The notes beneath the pieces were generated by a model. That model was not told the DNA's origin, made no database searches, and was given only the letters and a program-made list of their open reading frames with translations. DNA of 64,000 nt from Limnohabitans sp. Bal53 (GTDB lineage: Bacteria; Pseudomonadota; Gammaproteobacteria; Burkholderiales; Burkholderiaceae_C): the NCBI RefSeq assembly GCF_003063355.1, contig NZ_NESH01000002.1, positions 868,001 to 932,000 on the forward strand, read 5' to 3'. Shown in pieces: positions 7,757 to 17,645 of this stretch (positions are counted from its first letter, which is position 1; every line of letters begins with the position of its first letter). Both the position numbers and the translations under genes were made by a program.

Positions 7757-8446
7757 ATGGCCACCCCTAACGTGACATCGTCCAGCCTGCTTCAAAACGT
7801 CTCGCGCTACGAAGACGTGAAAGACGCCGCCAAGAAAACCAGCGAGGACATGGGCAAGCAGGATTTCCTGACCTTGTTCACCGCGCAACTGCAAAACCAG
7901 AACCCACTGGAGCCCGTGAAGAACGAAGCTTTTGTGGCCCAGCTGGCGCAGTTCTCCCAACTGGAAGCGCTGACCAATATGCAGTCTTCGCTGGACAGTT
8001 TTGTCACCTCCATGTCGGGTGAGCGCATGCTGGGCAGTGCCTCGCTCATCGGAAAAAAAGTCGCCGTGACCGACACCCCCACCCAGCTGACTTCGGGCGG
8101 CGCGATCGATGGCAGCATCGACCTGCCCATGGGCGCCAGTGGGGTTCAGGTCAGTGTGTTCGACAGCCAAGGTCGCCTGGTGCAAGAACTGATCGCTGGA
8201 CCACAAATGCCTGGCACGACCCCAATTTCGTGGGACGGCAAGGACGCCGCAGACAACCCCGTGCCCAGCGGCCTGTACCGACTGAGCGCCACCGCCGTGG
8301 TCAACGGCCAAAACACACCGGTTCCCGTCAGTACCTTGTCCACCGTGCGCGCCATCTCCAGCAACCCAGCCGATGGCAGCGTCAGCGTCGAAGTTGACGG
8401 CGGCAAAACCATGCTGCTGACAGACGTCAAACGCGTCGGCATCTAA
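7757..8446 (+). CDS. flgD: FlgD, hook cap/scaffold protein
   Basis: A 229-residue protein. The N-terminal FlgD core (KQDFLTLFTAQLQNQNPLEP, then EAFVAQLAQFSQLEAL) is classic. The C-terminal half has the tudor/Ig-like pair, including PISWDGKDAADNPVPSGLYR. FlgD caps the growing hook, directs FlgE polymerisation and is then replaced by FlgK. Because the FlgE here is very large, the cap must accommodate a bulky subunit; FlgD itself is of normal size. Confidence 0.95.
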   Translation: MATPNVTSSSLLQNVSRYEDVKDAAKKTSEDMGKQDFLTLFTAQLQNQNPLEPVKNEAFVAQLAQFSQLEALTNMQSSLDSFVTSMSGERMLGSASLIGKKVAVTDTPTQLTSGGAIDGSIDLPMGASGVQVSVFDSQGRLVQELIAGPQMPGTTPISWDGKDAADNPVPSGLYRLSATAVVNGQNTPVPVSTLSTVRAISSNPADGSVSVEVDGGKTMLLTDVKRVGI

Positions 8447-8492
8447 ACCGCCGCAGCCCCCAACACCCCCATTCAAACAGGAGCCATCCAGC

Positions 8493-11138
8493 ATGTCGTT
8501 CTATACCTCGCTCACCGGACTGAACTCGGCCACGGCCCAATTGGCCGTCACCTCCAACAACATCGCCAACGTGGGCACCTCGGGCTTCAAGCGCTCACGG
8601 GCCGACTTTGGCGACATCTTCTCGACCTCGCCTTTGCAAAAGTCGTCGAGCAACATCGGCCAGGGCGTTTCGCTCAAGCAAGTGAGCCAGGAATTCAGCC
8701 AGGGCAACATCTCCACCTCGGGCAACTCGCTCGATTTGGCCATCACAGGTGACGGCTTCTTCCCCCTAAAAACGCCTGACGGTCTGCAAGACATTTATAC
8801 CCGCAACGGCTCCTTCACCCTGAACGACCAAAACAACGTGGTCAACTCCACCGGCCAACGCCTGATGGCTGCATCGGTCGACTCGTCCGGCAAGGCCGAC
8901 TTGACAAATCTGAATGCCTTGACGATTCCGCCAAAAACATCCGGCGAAGCGGTCGAGACAACACAAATTCAGTTGGGGCTGAACCTGCCCGCCGATTCGG
9001 CAGTGATTGATGCAGATTTTGACCGCACCAATCCCAGCACTTTTAACAAAAGCACGGCACTGACTGTCTACGACAGCGGTGGCAACGGTTACCTGGCAAC
9101 TGTCTACTACGTCAAGACACAAAATGCCAGCCAGGCCAGCCCACAAAGTAAATGGCAGACCTATTTTTACGTAGGTGACACCCTGGTTAACCCTGCGCTG
9201 CAGCAATCGACCAATATGACCGGGAGTCCACTTTATGTGAATAAATACGGCGATGTTTTGCCAAAGAGCGATTCTCGTGTGATCCCCTCCTCTGGCACGA
9301 TGGAAATGTACTCTCTGGACCAGCAGTCGAACAAGAAGATTTCTGAGACAGCCAGTGTTACAGGTGCCGCCTACAACTCGGCTGAACTGGCTGCTAAAAC
9401 AACTGGTGCAGGAGCGGCCTCAGGTGAAGGGTCCATCAGTCTTGAGATCACCCAAGGCACTTCGGTCTATACCGTCACCTACAACATGACTGTGGCCGAC
9501 CGTTACCCAGAGGCACTGGCTAAAAACATTGAAAACTTGATCAATGACAAGCTGATATCCAAAGGCGAAACAGCGCGCGTGAAACTCGAATGGGATTCCG
9601 GTGATCCTGCTGCCGCACCTGCGAGAAGCCCTAGTTTCCAAATCTCAAACCGGACAGGCGTGACCCTGATAGAGACCACTGGCACAGGAACCACTGGTGA
9701 CCTCAGCGATGACTTGATAGATGTGCGAGATGGTGCTTTTTCATCAGCAAACAAACTGGCATTTGATATCAACATCGATGAAATGGGCAGTGCCATGCGA
9801 ATCGAATATGAACTGTTGGAAGATGACAGCGACCCCATTGTTTTGGCGAGAAATCTGGGTATTTTCATCAACAATGAGCTGGGTAAAAGCACTAACTCCG
9901 ATCCTCGCTACGGGGTCAGGGTCTCTTTCGAAGCTGAAACCAACTCTTTCAAGTTTTCATCGGGCACCACGGGTGACAACTCAGCCATCGTCATTGGTGA
10001 GGCCTCAGAAGATGCACAGGCCATTCTGGGTTTGCCCGACCCTGACGCCGCCGATCCGTTGCCCACTGAATTGCGCGTTGACCCCAGCATCACAGAAGCT
10101 ATCCGCGGCAAAGCCAGCTCGCCCGCCATCCTCAAGGGTGACGTGATGACTTCCAACACCTCGGGGGCTGTTCGCGTCAGCTCAACCAACAAAGACTTCT
10201 TTGTCACGGTAGGGAACATCTCGGGAACGGTTGAGCTGGACCCTGGCAGCTATGCCAGCATGGAGAAATTTGCCGTCGCCTTACAAGACGCCATCAACAC
10301 CTTGGTAGACACCACCACCGGCTTGAAAGTCAGTGGCATCAGTGTGAGCTGGGACTCTACAGCCAAACGCCTGAGCTTCACAACTGGGGAAACCGGTGAG
10401 GCGGTATCGCTTCAAATTTCAGGTTCACCCGACTGGGGACTCGCGAATACAGAAATGGCTTACGGCGCCAACAATCAATGGATTGAGCTCAAGCAATTCA
10501 CACAAAACGGCGTGCCTCAATACGTTAAAAACGGAGAGCAAACCGAAGACATCACCGACCTTTCTACAAAAACCCAATGGTGGCCCGTGTACCTGGACCG
10601 AGGCGAGCTGAGCTTTGACCTGACCGGTAAGCCGTTGTCACCCTTGACCAAAATGCCTTTCGAGACAGCCTTCTTGGACGGTGGTAAAGGTGCTCTGACC
10701 ATGTCGATTGACTTCACCCAATCGACGCAATATTCGAGCGCCTTTGCTGTCCTCTCTCAATCTCAAGATGGTGCGCCTGAGGGTGAACTGATGGGCCTGA
10801 ACATCGGGGTAGACGGCCTGGTCAATGCCACCTACTCCAACGGCTCTCAAGTTTCGTTGGGCAAGATCGTGCTGGCCAACTTCTCCAGCCCCTCTGGTTT
10901 GCGACAAGTAGGTGACGCAAGTTACCTTTCTTCAGCCACATCGGGTATTGCAAAAATCGGTGAAGCCGGTTCTGCTGGCTTCGGCTCGATCCGTGCGGGT
11001 GCCACCGAACGTGCCAACGTGGACTTGACCCAAGAACTGGTCGACCTGATCACCGCACAACGAAATTTCCAGGCCAACGCCAAAGCGATTGAAACCAGCT
11101 CCACCATGACCAGCGCCATCATCAACATCCGTTCTTGA
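8493..11138 (+). CDS. flgE: FlgE, hook protein, very large
   Basis: An 881-residue hook protein, about twice the usual ~400. Both conserved ends are intact: N-terminal GLNSATAQLAVTSNNIANVGT and GFKRSRADFGDIFS, and C-terminal NVDLTQELVDLITAQRNFQANAKAIE. Domain D1 text around SLDLAITGDGFFPLKTPDG is also normal. The extra length is in the middle (roughly residues 170-740), which would enlarge the surface-exposed D2/D3 domains. Bases 9000-10700 look visibly more AT-rich and use different codons from the flanking parts, suggesting rapid divergence or acquisition of the outer domains. Start ATG follows a good AGGAG site. Confidence 0.95.
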   Translation: MSFYTSLTGLNSATAQLAVTSNNIANVGTSGFKRSRADFGDIFSTSPLQKSSSNIGQGVSLKQVSQEFSQGNISTSGNSLDLAITGDGFFPLKTPDGLQDIYTRNGSFTLNDQNNVVNSTGQRLMAASVDSSGKADLTNLNALTIPPKTSGEAVETTQIQLGLNLPADSAVIDADFDRTNPSTFNKSTALTVYDSGGNGYLATVYYVKTQNASQASPQSKWQTYFYVGDTLVNPALQQSTNMTGSPLYVNKYGDVLPKSDSRVIPSSGTMEMYSLDQQSNKKISETASVTGAAYNSAELAAKTTGAGAASGEGSISLEITQGTSVYTVTYNMTVADRYPEALAKNIENLINDKLISKGETARVKLEWDSGDPAAAPARSPSFQISNRTGVTLIETTGTGTTGDLSDDLIDVRDGAFSSANKLAFDINIDEMGSAMRIEYELLEDDSDPIVLARNLGIFINNELGKSTNSDPRYGVRVSFEAETNSFKFSSGTTGDNSAIVIGEASEDAQAILGLPDPDAADPLPTELRVDPSITEAIRGKASSPAILKGDVMTSNTSGAVRVSSTNKDFFVTVGNISGTVELDPGSYASMEKFAVALQDAINTLVDTTTGLKVSGISVSWDSTAKRLSFTTGETGEAVSLQISGSPDWGLANTEMAYGANNQWIELKQFTQNGVPQYVKNGEQTEDITDLSTKTQWWPVYLDRGELSFDLTGKPLSPLTKMPFETAFLDGGKGALTMSIDFTQSTQYSSAFAVLSQSQDGAPEGELMGLNIGVDGLVNATYSNGSQVSLGKIVLANFSSPSGLRQVGDASYLSSATSGIAKIGEAGSAGFGSIRAGATERANVDLTQELVDLITAQRNFQANAKAIETSSTMTSAIINIRS

Positions 11139-11179
11139 TCCCCTGAATTTCACCTGACTGAAACCCTGAGAGCACCACC

Positions 11180-11941
11180 ATGGACCGCCTTGTCTTTACA
11201 TCGAACGCCACCATCAAAGAGCAGGCCACGGCACGCCAGGTGTTGGTCAACGACCTGGCCAACGTGTCCACAACAGGCTTCAAAAGCAGTTACGACGTGG
11301 CATTGCAATCGGTCAAGGTCGAGGGTGCGGGTTTTGACACCCGCTACCAAGCCCAAAGCTTGGCGCGCGACCTGATTCGCATGGACCCCGGCCCCGTCAT
11401 GGCCACGGGCCGCCCCATGGACGTGGCCATGGCTGGCAGCGCCGTGCTCACGGTACAAGCACCCAATGGCGACCAGGCCTTCACGCGCCGTGGAGACCTC
11501 AAGGTCAATATTCAAGGGCAGCTCGAAAACGGCTCTGGCCATTTGGTGTTGGGCGAAGGCGGCCCCATTGCCATTCCGCCGGGTCTGCAGGTCAGCATCA
11601 ACCCCGATGGCAGCATTTACGCACGCGACCCCGCCCAGGTGGGGGCCGCCGCCGACGTTCTGGTGGGTCAACTGCGACTTCGTGATGCCTCCAACGTGAG
11701 CCTGGCACGCCGAGAAGATGGCCTGTTCAAGGTGTCGGAAAAACCCGATGGCACAGACATTGCTTTAACTGACCAACTGCCCAAAGTGATTCCGCAAGCC
11801 CTGGAGGGAAGCAATGTCAGCGCCATTGAAGCCATGACCCGCTTGATCGATCACTCGCGCAGTTTTGAAACCCAAATTCGCGTCATCAAGGAAATGAAGG
11901 GACTCGACGAGTCCGGCTCTTCCATGATGAAAGCCGCTTAA
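11180..11941 (+). CDS. flgF: FlgF, proximal rod protein
   Basis: A 253-residue rod protein. N-terminal residues include QVLVNDLANVSTTGFKSSYD, the middle has PMDVAMAGSAVLTVQAPNGD, and the C-terminus NVSAIEAMTRLIDHSRSFE is the standard rod helix. Order flgE-flgF-flgG is canonical. FlgF lies between FlgC and the distal rod FlgG. Confidence 0.95.
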   Translation: MDRLVFTSNATIKEQATARQVLVNDLANVSTTGFKSSYDVALQSVKVEGAGFDTRYQAQSLARDLIRMDPGPVMATGRPMDVAMAGSAVLTVQAPNGDQAFTRRGDLKVNIQGQLENGSGHLVLGEGGPIAIPPGLQVSINPDGSIYARDPAQVGAAADVLVGQLRLRDASNVSLARREDGLFKVSEKPDGTDIALTDQLPKVIPQALEGSNVSAIEAMTRLIDHSRSFETQIRVIKEMKGLDESGSSMMKAA

Positions 11942-11959
11942 ACCTGACAGGAGCACCCC

Positions 11960-12745
11960 ATGGATGCCTCAATGTGGATTGCCAAGACCGGCCTGGATGC
12001 GCAGCAAACGCGCATGTCGGTCATCTCGAACAACTTGGCCAACGTCAACACGACGGGCTTCAAGCGCGACCGTGCCAGCTTCGAGGACATGCTCTACCAA
12101 AACCTGCGCCAGCCAGGCGCCCAGGTAGGCGCCGACGCGCAAGCCCCCACGGGCTTGATGCTGGGCACGGGTGTGCGCATCGTTTCCACCGAAAAGACCC
12201 ATACCCAGGGCAGCTTGGTCACGACAAAAAACGCTTTGGACCTGGCCGTTCAAGGGGAAGGTTTCTTCCAAATTGCGCAAGCCGACGGCACGATTGCCTA
12301 CACACGAGACGGCGCATTCAAACTGTCGGCAACTGGACAGCTGGTGACGCCCAACGGCGCACCTTTGCAGCCCGCCATCACCATCCCGCCCAACGTGGCC
12401 AGCATTTCAATTGGACAAGATGGCACCGTGTCGATCGAAACCGCAGCCGGTGGCGGTGCACAGGTGCTGGGACAAATTCAGATCGCGCGCTTTGCCAATC
12501 CGGCCGGCTTGCAGGCCATGGGGCAAAACTTGTTGAAAGAAACCACGGCCAGCGGTGCACCCATCGTGGGGCAAGCGGGACAAGGCGGTGCGGGCCAGCT
12601 CATGCAAGGCGCACTCGAAGCCTCTAACGTGAACGTGGTGGAAGAAATGGTCAACATGATCGAGACCCAACGCGCCTACGAAATCAACTCCAAAGCCATC
12701 TCTGCCGTGGACGGCATGTTGCGCTTCTTGAACAACAACATGTAA
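11960..12745 (+). CDS. flgG: FlgG, distal rod protein
   Basis: A 261-residue protein with the near-invariant FlgG ends: MWIAKTGLDAQQTRMSVISN and NLANVNTTGFKRDRASFEDM at the start, and LEASNVNVVEEMVNMIETQR near the end. It builds the distal rod that crosses the peptidoglycan and outer-membrane rings. A GACAGGAGCACC ribosome site lies upstream of the ATG. Length is typical. Confidence 0.97.
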   Translation: MDASMWIAKTGLDAQQTRMSVISNNLANVNTTGFKRDRASFEDMLYQNLRQPGAQVGADAQAPTGLMLGTGVRIVSTEKTHTQGSLVTTKNALDLAVQGEGFFQIAQADGTIAYTRDGAFKLSATGQLVTPNGAPLQPAITIPPNVASISIGQDGTVSIETAAGGGAQVLGQIQIARFANPAGLQAMGQNLLKETTASGAPIVGQAGQGGAGQLMQGALEASNVNVVEEMVNMIETQRAYEINSKAISAVDGMLRFLNNNM

Positions 12746-12752
12746 GAGCCCC

Positions 12753-13481
12753 ATGACACCTCACACCACGTTCATCACGCGCCTGTTGGTGCCCAGTTTG
12801 CTGGCCTTGGGCTTGGTCGGTTGTGCCACGCCCTCTGCCCCACTGGCGCACTCCCCCGAATTTGCGCCAGTTATACCCGTGGCTGTCACGCAGCCGCGCA
12901 TCGCCACGGGTGCGATTTACAACGGCCGCCACAGCGACAATTTTTTTGGCCGCAGCCGCAACTACCGTGTGGGCGACTTGATCACAGTCATGCTCGACGA
13001 ATCGACCCGCGCAGGCCGCGAGCTCAGCGGCAGCGTTGCGCGTGAAGCCAAGAACAATGTCGTCCCCAGCGGACTGACCTCGCGGGTGGACAACTTCTCC
13101 TTGCCCACCAAAATTCTGGGCACCCGACTCGGTGGCGTCCTCAACGGCATCAACCTCAACGAATCCAGCATCGAGAGCAGCGGTTCAGGGACTGCAGGTC
13201 AAAGCGCCAGCTTAAAAGGCGCAGTTTCGGTCACGGTGGTCGAGGTGATGGCCAATGGCAACCTCATGGTGCGCGGAGAAAAACAATTGGCCCTGACCGA
13301 AGGTGCCGAGGTGATTCAGGTCAGCGGCATCATTCGCCCCGACGATGTCTCACCCAATAACGAGGTGCAGTCGCGCCGCCTGGCCAATGCCCAGATCGCC
13401 TACCGAGGCACGGGCGACATGGCCAACGCTGCCAAGGCCGGTTGGGGCACCAAAGCCTTGCTCAAGATCTGGCCATTCTGA
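12753..13481 (+). CDS. flgH: FlgH, L-ring lipoprotein
   Basis: A 242-residue outer-membrane lipoprotein. The leader ends in LGLVGC, giving Cys24 as the lipidated residue. Typical FlgH text follows: GAIYNGRHSDNFFGRSRNYR, then VGDLITVMLDESTRA, and late VSGIIRPDDVSPNNEVQSRR. FlgH forms the L ring that is the outer-membrane bushing of the rod. It starts 7 bp after flgG. Confidence 0.96.
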   Translation: MTPHTTFITRLLVPSLLALGLVGCATPSAPLAHSPEFAPVIPVAVTQPRIATGAIYNGRHSDNFFGRSRNYRVGDLITVMLDESTRAGRELSGSVAREAKNNVVPSGLTSRVDNFSLPTKILGTRLGGVLNGINLNESSIESSGSGTAGQSASLKGAVSVTVVEVMANGNLMVRGEKQLALTEGAEVIQVSGIIRPDDVSPNNEVQSRRLANAQIAYRGTGDMANAAKAGWGTKALLKIWPF

Positions 13482-13506
13482 GTCGTAGACACCTGAAGAG
13501 ACCCCC

Positions 13507-14631
13507 ATGAAAACCACCCTCTTAACCCTTGTGTTGCTGCTTGGTCTGAACGCCAGCGCCTGGGCTGACCGCGTCAAAGACCTGGCCAGCGTGGCGGCTG
13601 GCCGCACCAACCAACTCATCGGTTACGGTTTGGTGGTCGGCTTGCAAGGCACGGGCGACGGAGCCGACGTGTCTTTCACCGCACAAAGCATGAAATCCAT
13701 GCTCAGCCGCATGGGCGTGAGCTTGGACGGCCCACTGTCAGACTTCGAGCAAGGCGCCAGCGCCGGCAAGATCGACATCAAAAACGTGGCCGCCGTGATG
13801 GTGACCGCCGAGCTGCCGCCATTTGCCAAGCCCGGTCAGAAAATTGACATCAACGTCTCGGCCATTGGCAAGGCCACCAACTTGCGCGGTGGCAATTTGC
13901 TCTTGACGAGTTTGCGCGGCGTGGACGGTGAGGTGTATGGCATCGCCCAAGGTGCTCTCACGGCCACCGGCATCGACGCCAACGCAGCAGGCTCCAAGGT
14001 CAGCATCGGTGTGCCCACCTCATCGCGCGTGCCCAACGGCGCCACGGTCGAGCGCATGGTCGAAACCCCTTTTGAGAGTTCTGACCATGTGGTCTTAAAC
14101 GTGCGGGAATCGGACTTCACCACCACCACAGCCATTGTGAATGCCGTGAACAAAAGTTTTGGCGAAGGCACGGCCCGCGCCATCGACGGCATGTCGCTGG
14201 CCATCCGCGCGCCGACCGATATGTCGCAGCGCGTGGCTTTCATGAGTCTGGTGGAAAACCTGGACGTGGTGCCCGGTGAGCCCCCAGCCCGCGTGGTGGT
14301 CAACTCGCGCACGGGCACCGTGGTCATCAGCCGCAATGTGCGTGTGACTGCCGCCGCCGTGGCGCACGGCACCATCTCTGTGGCCATTGCCGCCACCAAT
14401 GAAGTCTCACAACCCAACCCCTTGAGTCAGGGCCAAACGACCCCGGTTCAAAACGCCGAGATCGCCGTGACCGAGCCCAAGAACCCGATGTTCCTGTTCC
14501 AGCCCGGCGTGGATTTGCGCCAGGTGGTGGACGCGGTCAACCAAGTGGGGGCCACGCCTTCTGCCCTGATCGCCATCCTCGAAGCCCTCAAAAGTACCGG
14601 CAGCCTGCGCGCCGAGCTGATCATCATTTGA
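13507..14631 (+). CDS. flgI: FlgI, P-ring protein
   Basis: A 374-residue periplasmic protein with a cleavable signal (LLLGLNASAWAD). It has FlgI hallmarks: RVKDLASVAAGRTNQLIGYG, LVVGLQGTGDGADVSFT, and the C-terminal NPMFLFQPGVDLRQVVDAVN followed by GATPSALIAILEALK. It assembles the peptidoglycan-level P ring with help from FlgA. Length and composition are normal. Confidence 0.97.
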   Translation: MKTTLLTLVLLLGLNASAWADRVKDLASVAAGRTNQLIGYGLVVGLQGTGDGADVSFTAQSMKSMLSRMGVSLDGPLSDFEQGASAGKIDIKNVAAVMVTAELPPFAKPGQKIDINVSAIGKATNLRGGNLLLTSLRGVDGEVYGIAQGALTATGIDANAAGSKVSIGVPTSSRVPNGATVERMVETPFESSDHVVLNVRESDFTTTTAIVNAVNKSFGEGTARAIDGMSLAIRAPTDMSQRVAFMSLVENLDVVPGEPPARVVVNSRTGTVVISRNVRVTAAAVAHGTISVAIAATNEVSQPNPLSQGQTTPVQNAEIAVTEPKNPMFLFQPGVDLRQVVDAVNQVGATPSALIAILEALKSTGSLRAELIII

Positions 14632-14665
14632 TGGCTTGAACGCCACCAACGCGCAGCCCCCCCCC

Positions 14666-15130
14666 ATGAACGACATCACCTCTTCTGGCTCTTATCTGGA
14701 CTTCAACGCCCTGGCGCAGTTGAAGGGCGATGCCTCGCGTGACCCCAGCAAGGCGGTGCGCAAAACCGCCGAGCAATTTGAGGCGTATTTCATCCAGCAA
14801 ATGATGAAGACCATGCGCGACTCGATCGAAAAAAGCGATCTGGTCGAAGGCGGCAACATGGAGATGTACCAGGACCTGATGGACAAGGAAGTGTCGCTGA
14901 GCATGGCCAAACGCGGGGGCATGGGCCTGGCCGACATGCTGGAGCGCCAGATGAACCAAGCCCAGGCCATGAGCACACAAGACGCGCTGCGCCAGCGCCA
15001 ACCTGTCAGCCTCAGCGCTCCCGCCCTGCCCTTGAATCCGGCGCGCGAGCCCATGTCGCTCAAACCAGCCGCAGTTGAGGCCTACCGCTTGGATCGCCCC
15101 AGCGGCTTCAAGCTCGGAGATAAGCCATGA
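14666..15130 (+). CDS. flgJ: FlgJ, rod-binding domain only
   Basis: About 154 residues containing the FlgJ N-terminal rod-binding domain (FEAYFIQQMMKTMRDSIEKS, then YQDLMDKEVSLSMAKRGGMG, LADMLERQM). The C-terminal glucosaminidase/muramidase domain of gammaproteobacterial FlgJ is absent; the tail is Pro/Ala-rich. A TTG at 14636 could add 10 residues, but neither start has a strong ribosome site. It overlaps flgK by four bases (ATGA). Wall opening must be supplied by another enzyme, possibly the LysM/Slt-like protein at 5582-6718. Confidence 0.93.
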   Translation: MNDITSSGSYLDFNALAQLKGDASRDPSKAVRKTAEQFEAYFIQQMMKTMRDSIEKSDLVEGGNMEMYQDLMDKEVSLSMAKRGGMGLADMLERQMNQAQAMSTQDALRQRQPVSLSAPALPLNPAREPMSLKPAAVEAYRLDRPSGFKLGDKP

Positions 15131-17634
15131 GTGACTTGCTCAGCATCGGCAGCTCGGGCGTCACCGCTTACCAGCGCGCCCTGGCCACGGTGTCCAACAA
15201 CATCGCCAACGTCAACACCGACGGCTACACCCGCCAAGATGTATCGCTGACCGCGAACCAGCCACGACTAATTGGCAACAGCTATTTGGGCACTGGGGCA
15301 CGCTTTGACTCGGTGCAACGCCAATACGACGCTTTTGTCGAGTCCAACCTGCGCAACAGCAACAGCGACCTGCAAAGCCAAAAGCCCCTGCTGTCATACG
15401 TGAACCGCCTGATCGATGTGATGGGCGACGAAAGCATTGGCCTGACCACGGCCATGAACCGATTTTTTGAATCGGCCCGCGATCTCTCCAGCGACCCAGC
15501 CTCGGTGGTCTCGCGAAGCATCTTTTTGCGCGACGCCGATGGCCTGGCCGCCCGTTTTCGGCAACTGGCCGGACAGTTCGAAATTCTGGGCAATGAAACC
15601 CGCCAATCGGTCGAAACCGATATCGGTCAAGTCAATGCGCTGACCCAGCAGTTGTCTCAAATGAACAAGCAACTGGCCAAGCACAGCAGCGTCGCCAACC
15701 AACCCTCGGAACTTTTGGACCAGCGCGACTTGTTGTTGCGCGAACTCTCCAGCCTCGTGGCCGTCAAAACCCGCTTTGAGCCCAATGGCGCCGTCACCGT
15801 CAGCGTTGGCGACACATTGGACCAGGGCATTTTGGTCAGCCAAACCACCTCACGCGCCATCAGTGTGCTTGAGTCCAGCATTGAGCCAGGCAAATTGGAA
15901 TTCGTCATTGACGCCTATGGCATCCCCGAAACCATGCCGGGCATCACCAGTGGCAAGGTCGGTGGCGTGATGAGCTTCAGGGACCAAGTACTCAAACCTG
16001 CTGCCAATGCGCTGGATGGCTTGGCCAAGACCATGGTGGAGAGCATCAACAGCGTTCACCGAGACGGCGTCGATGCGGAAGGCCAACTGGGCAGCGATTT
16101 GTTTGGCTTTGAACAAAGTCATGCCGCCAAAGCCACCAGCATGACTATGCTCATTCAAGACGCCAACCGCGTGGCCGCTGCAGGTCAGTTCAGGGTCATC
16201 GACAACCCTTTGAACAGCGGCACAGCCCAAGCCCGTATTCTTTATGGCCAGCCCAACTTCTCTGGCCCCACTGAATTGCGTGGCGACCTGGCGCGGGCGC
16301 AAGTGCCTTTGATTGCAACCCTAACCGACGTTTCCATCGACTCCAGCCAAGGATTCAGCAGCCTGGGCCTGATCCCAATTGGCACCCAAAATTTGAGCCT
16401 CACTCTGCAATCTCCGGGCCCTGGTCAAACCCTGCAAGTGCTGACCCGCGATGGAAGCCATGTTTTAGGCAGCACCCTGAACAGCACACAACAAGGCCTG
16501 CTGGTCAAACAATCGAATGGCATGGAGGCAGGCGCGACATACAACAACGCAACGCTCAATGCAAAGCTGCCGGACACCTATTTGGACATGGATGTTTTCA
16601 TGGGTGCCAAGGCTAGCGTTGGCCTGAGCCTACAGTTCAACTCCGTGACTGGTGAGGCGCAAGCCCCCCTCAAAACCGCCGCCTCGCTGACCAGCAAAAC
16701 CTTTGTAGGCAGCAACGTCGACTTTGCCTATGGGGCCTTCACCCTCAACGGCCAAAACATGCCCCCCCTCGCTGGCGACATTACTTTGGACGATGTGGTC
16801 GACTGGATCAACAACGCCACAGCCGCCGACGCAGCCAGCAGCCGCATCACCGCATCCACGCAAAACGGCAAATTGGTCCTGAGCCGCCCGTCTGGCAACA
16901 CCACAGATGACATTCGCCTGGGCATGGGATCCGGCACCCCTGCTGACTTGCAACGACTGGGGTTTGACACCACCATCAGCATTGAAGGCGCCACAACCGA
17001 TGATCTGCTGCTTTTCGTCACAGACACCAGCCTTGGCCCCGGAGACAGCGCCAGCGTGGTCGACATCACCGCCCAATTCAGTGGCATTCAGGGCGACATG
17101 AAACAAGCGTTGCGAACTTCGGCCTTGCAAGTCAAGTTCACCAGCGACCAAGACTATGAGATCACCGACAGCCGAACCAACACCCTGCTGGCCAAGCGCA
17201 GCCTGATCCCCGACCCGCTGTCGGCCACGCCCAGCCTCAGCTACCGGGGCCTGAAGCTGGAGTTTTCCACTGCGCCCAAGTCGGGTGATCAGTTCACCAT
17301 CGACGGCAACCGCGACGGCATCGGCAACAACGAAACCATGCTGCGTCTGGTGGCGCTGGAGGACGAGCGCCTCATGCCCGGCGGGCTGACCATCACCGAG
17401 GCCTACATCGAGCGCGTGAACCAGGTGGGCAATGTGGCCCGCCAAGCTGCCATTGCCGATCAGGCCCTGCAGGTGGTGTACCGCCAAGCCCAAGAAGCAC
17501 GCGACAACATCTCGGGCGTGAGCCTGGACGAAGAGGCCTCGGCGCTGGTGCGCTTTCAGCAGGCCTACCAAGCCAATGCCAAGGTCATGCAGGCCGCCAT
17601 GTCCATGTTTGACACCATCTTGCAAGTGCGCTGA
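15127..17634 (+). CDS. flgK: FlgK, hook-filament junction protein 1, large
   Basis: An 835-residue protein, longer than the usual 450-650. The N-terminus (GSSGVTAYQRALATVSNNIA, NVNTDGYTRQDV) and C-terminus (SGVSLDEEASALVRFQQAYQ, ANAKVMQAAMSMFD) are canonical. The central region contains repeated Ig/beta-rich text, including a flagellin-like hook segment near FAYGAFTLNGQNMPPLAG. FlgK caps the hook and joins it to FlgL and the filament. It overlaps flgJ by ATGA and is followed by flgL after 11 bp. The large exposed domain parallels the enlarged FlgE. Confidence 0.95.
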   Translation: MSDLLSIGSSGVTAYQRALATVSNNIANVNTDGYTRQDVSLTANQPRLIGNSYLGTGARFDSVQRQYDAFVESNLRNSNSDLQSQKPLLSYVNRLIDVMGDESIGLTTAMNRFFESARDLSSDPASVVSRSIFLRDADGLAARFRQLAGQFEILGNETRQSVETDIGQVNALTQQLSQMNKQLAKHSSVANQPSELLDQRDLLLRELSSLVAVKTRFEPNGAVTVSVGDTLDQGILVSQTTSRAISVLESSIEPGKLEFVIDAYGIPETMPGITSGKVGGVMSFRDQVLKPAANALDGLAKTMVESINSVHRDGVDAEGQLGSDLFGFEQSHAAKATSMTMLIQDANRVAAAGQFRVIDNPLNSGTAQARILYGQPNFSGPTELRGDLARAQVPLIATLTDVSIDSSQGFSSLGLIPIGTQNLSLTLQSPGPGQTLQVLTRDGSHVLGSTLNSTQQGLLVKQSNGMEAGATYNNATLNAKLPDTYLDMDVFMGAKASVGLSLQFNSVTGEAQAPLKTAASLTSKTFVGSNVDFAYGAFTLNGQNMPPLAGDITLDDVVDWINNATAADAASSRITASTQNGKLVLSRPSGNTTDDIRLGMGSGTPADLQRLGFDTTISIEGATTDDLLLFVTDTSLGPGDSASVVDITAQFSGIQGDMKQALRTSALQVKFTSDQDYEITDSRTNTLLAKRSLIPDPLSATPSLSYRGLKLEFSTAPKSGDQFTIDGNRDGIGNNETMLRLVALEDERLMPGGLTITEAYIERVNQVGNVARQAAIADQALQVVYRQAQEARDNISGVSLDEEASALVRFQQAYQANAKVMQAAMSMFDTILQVR

Positions 17635-17645
17635 GGGCCTGAACC

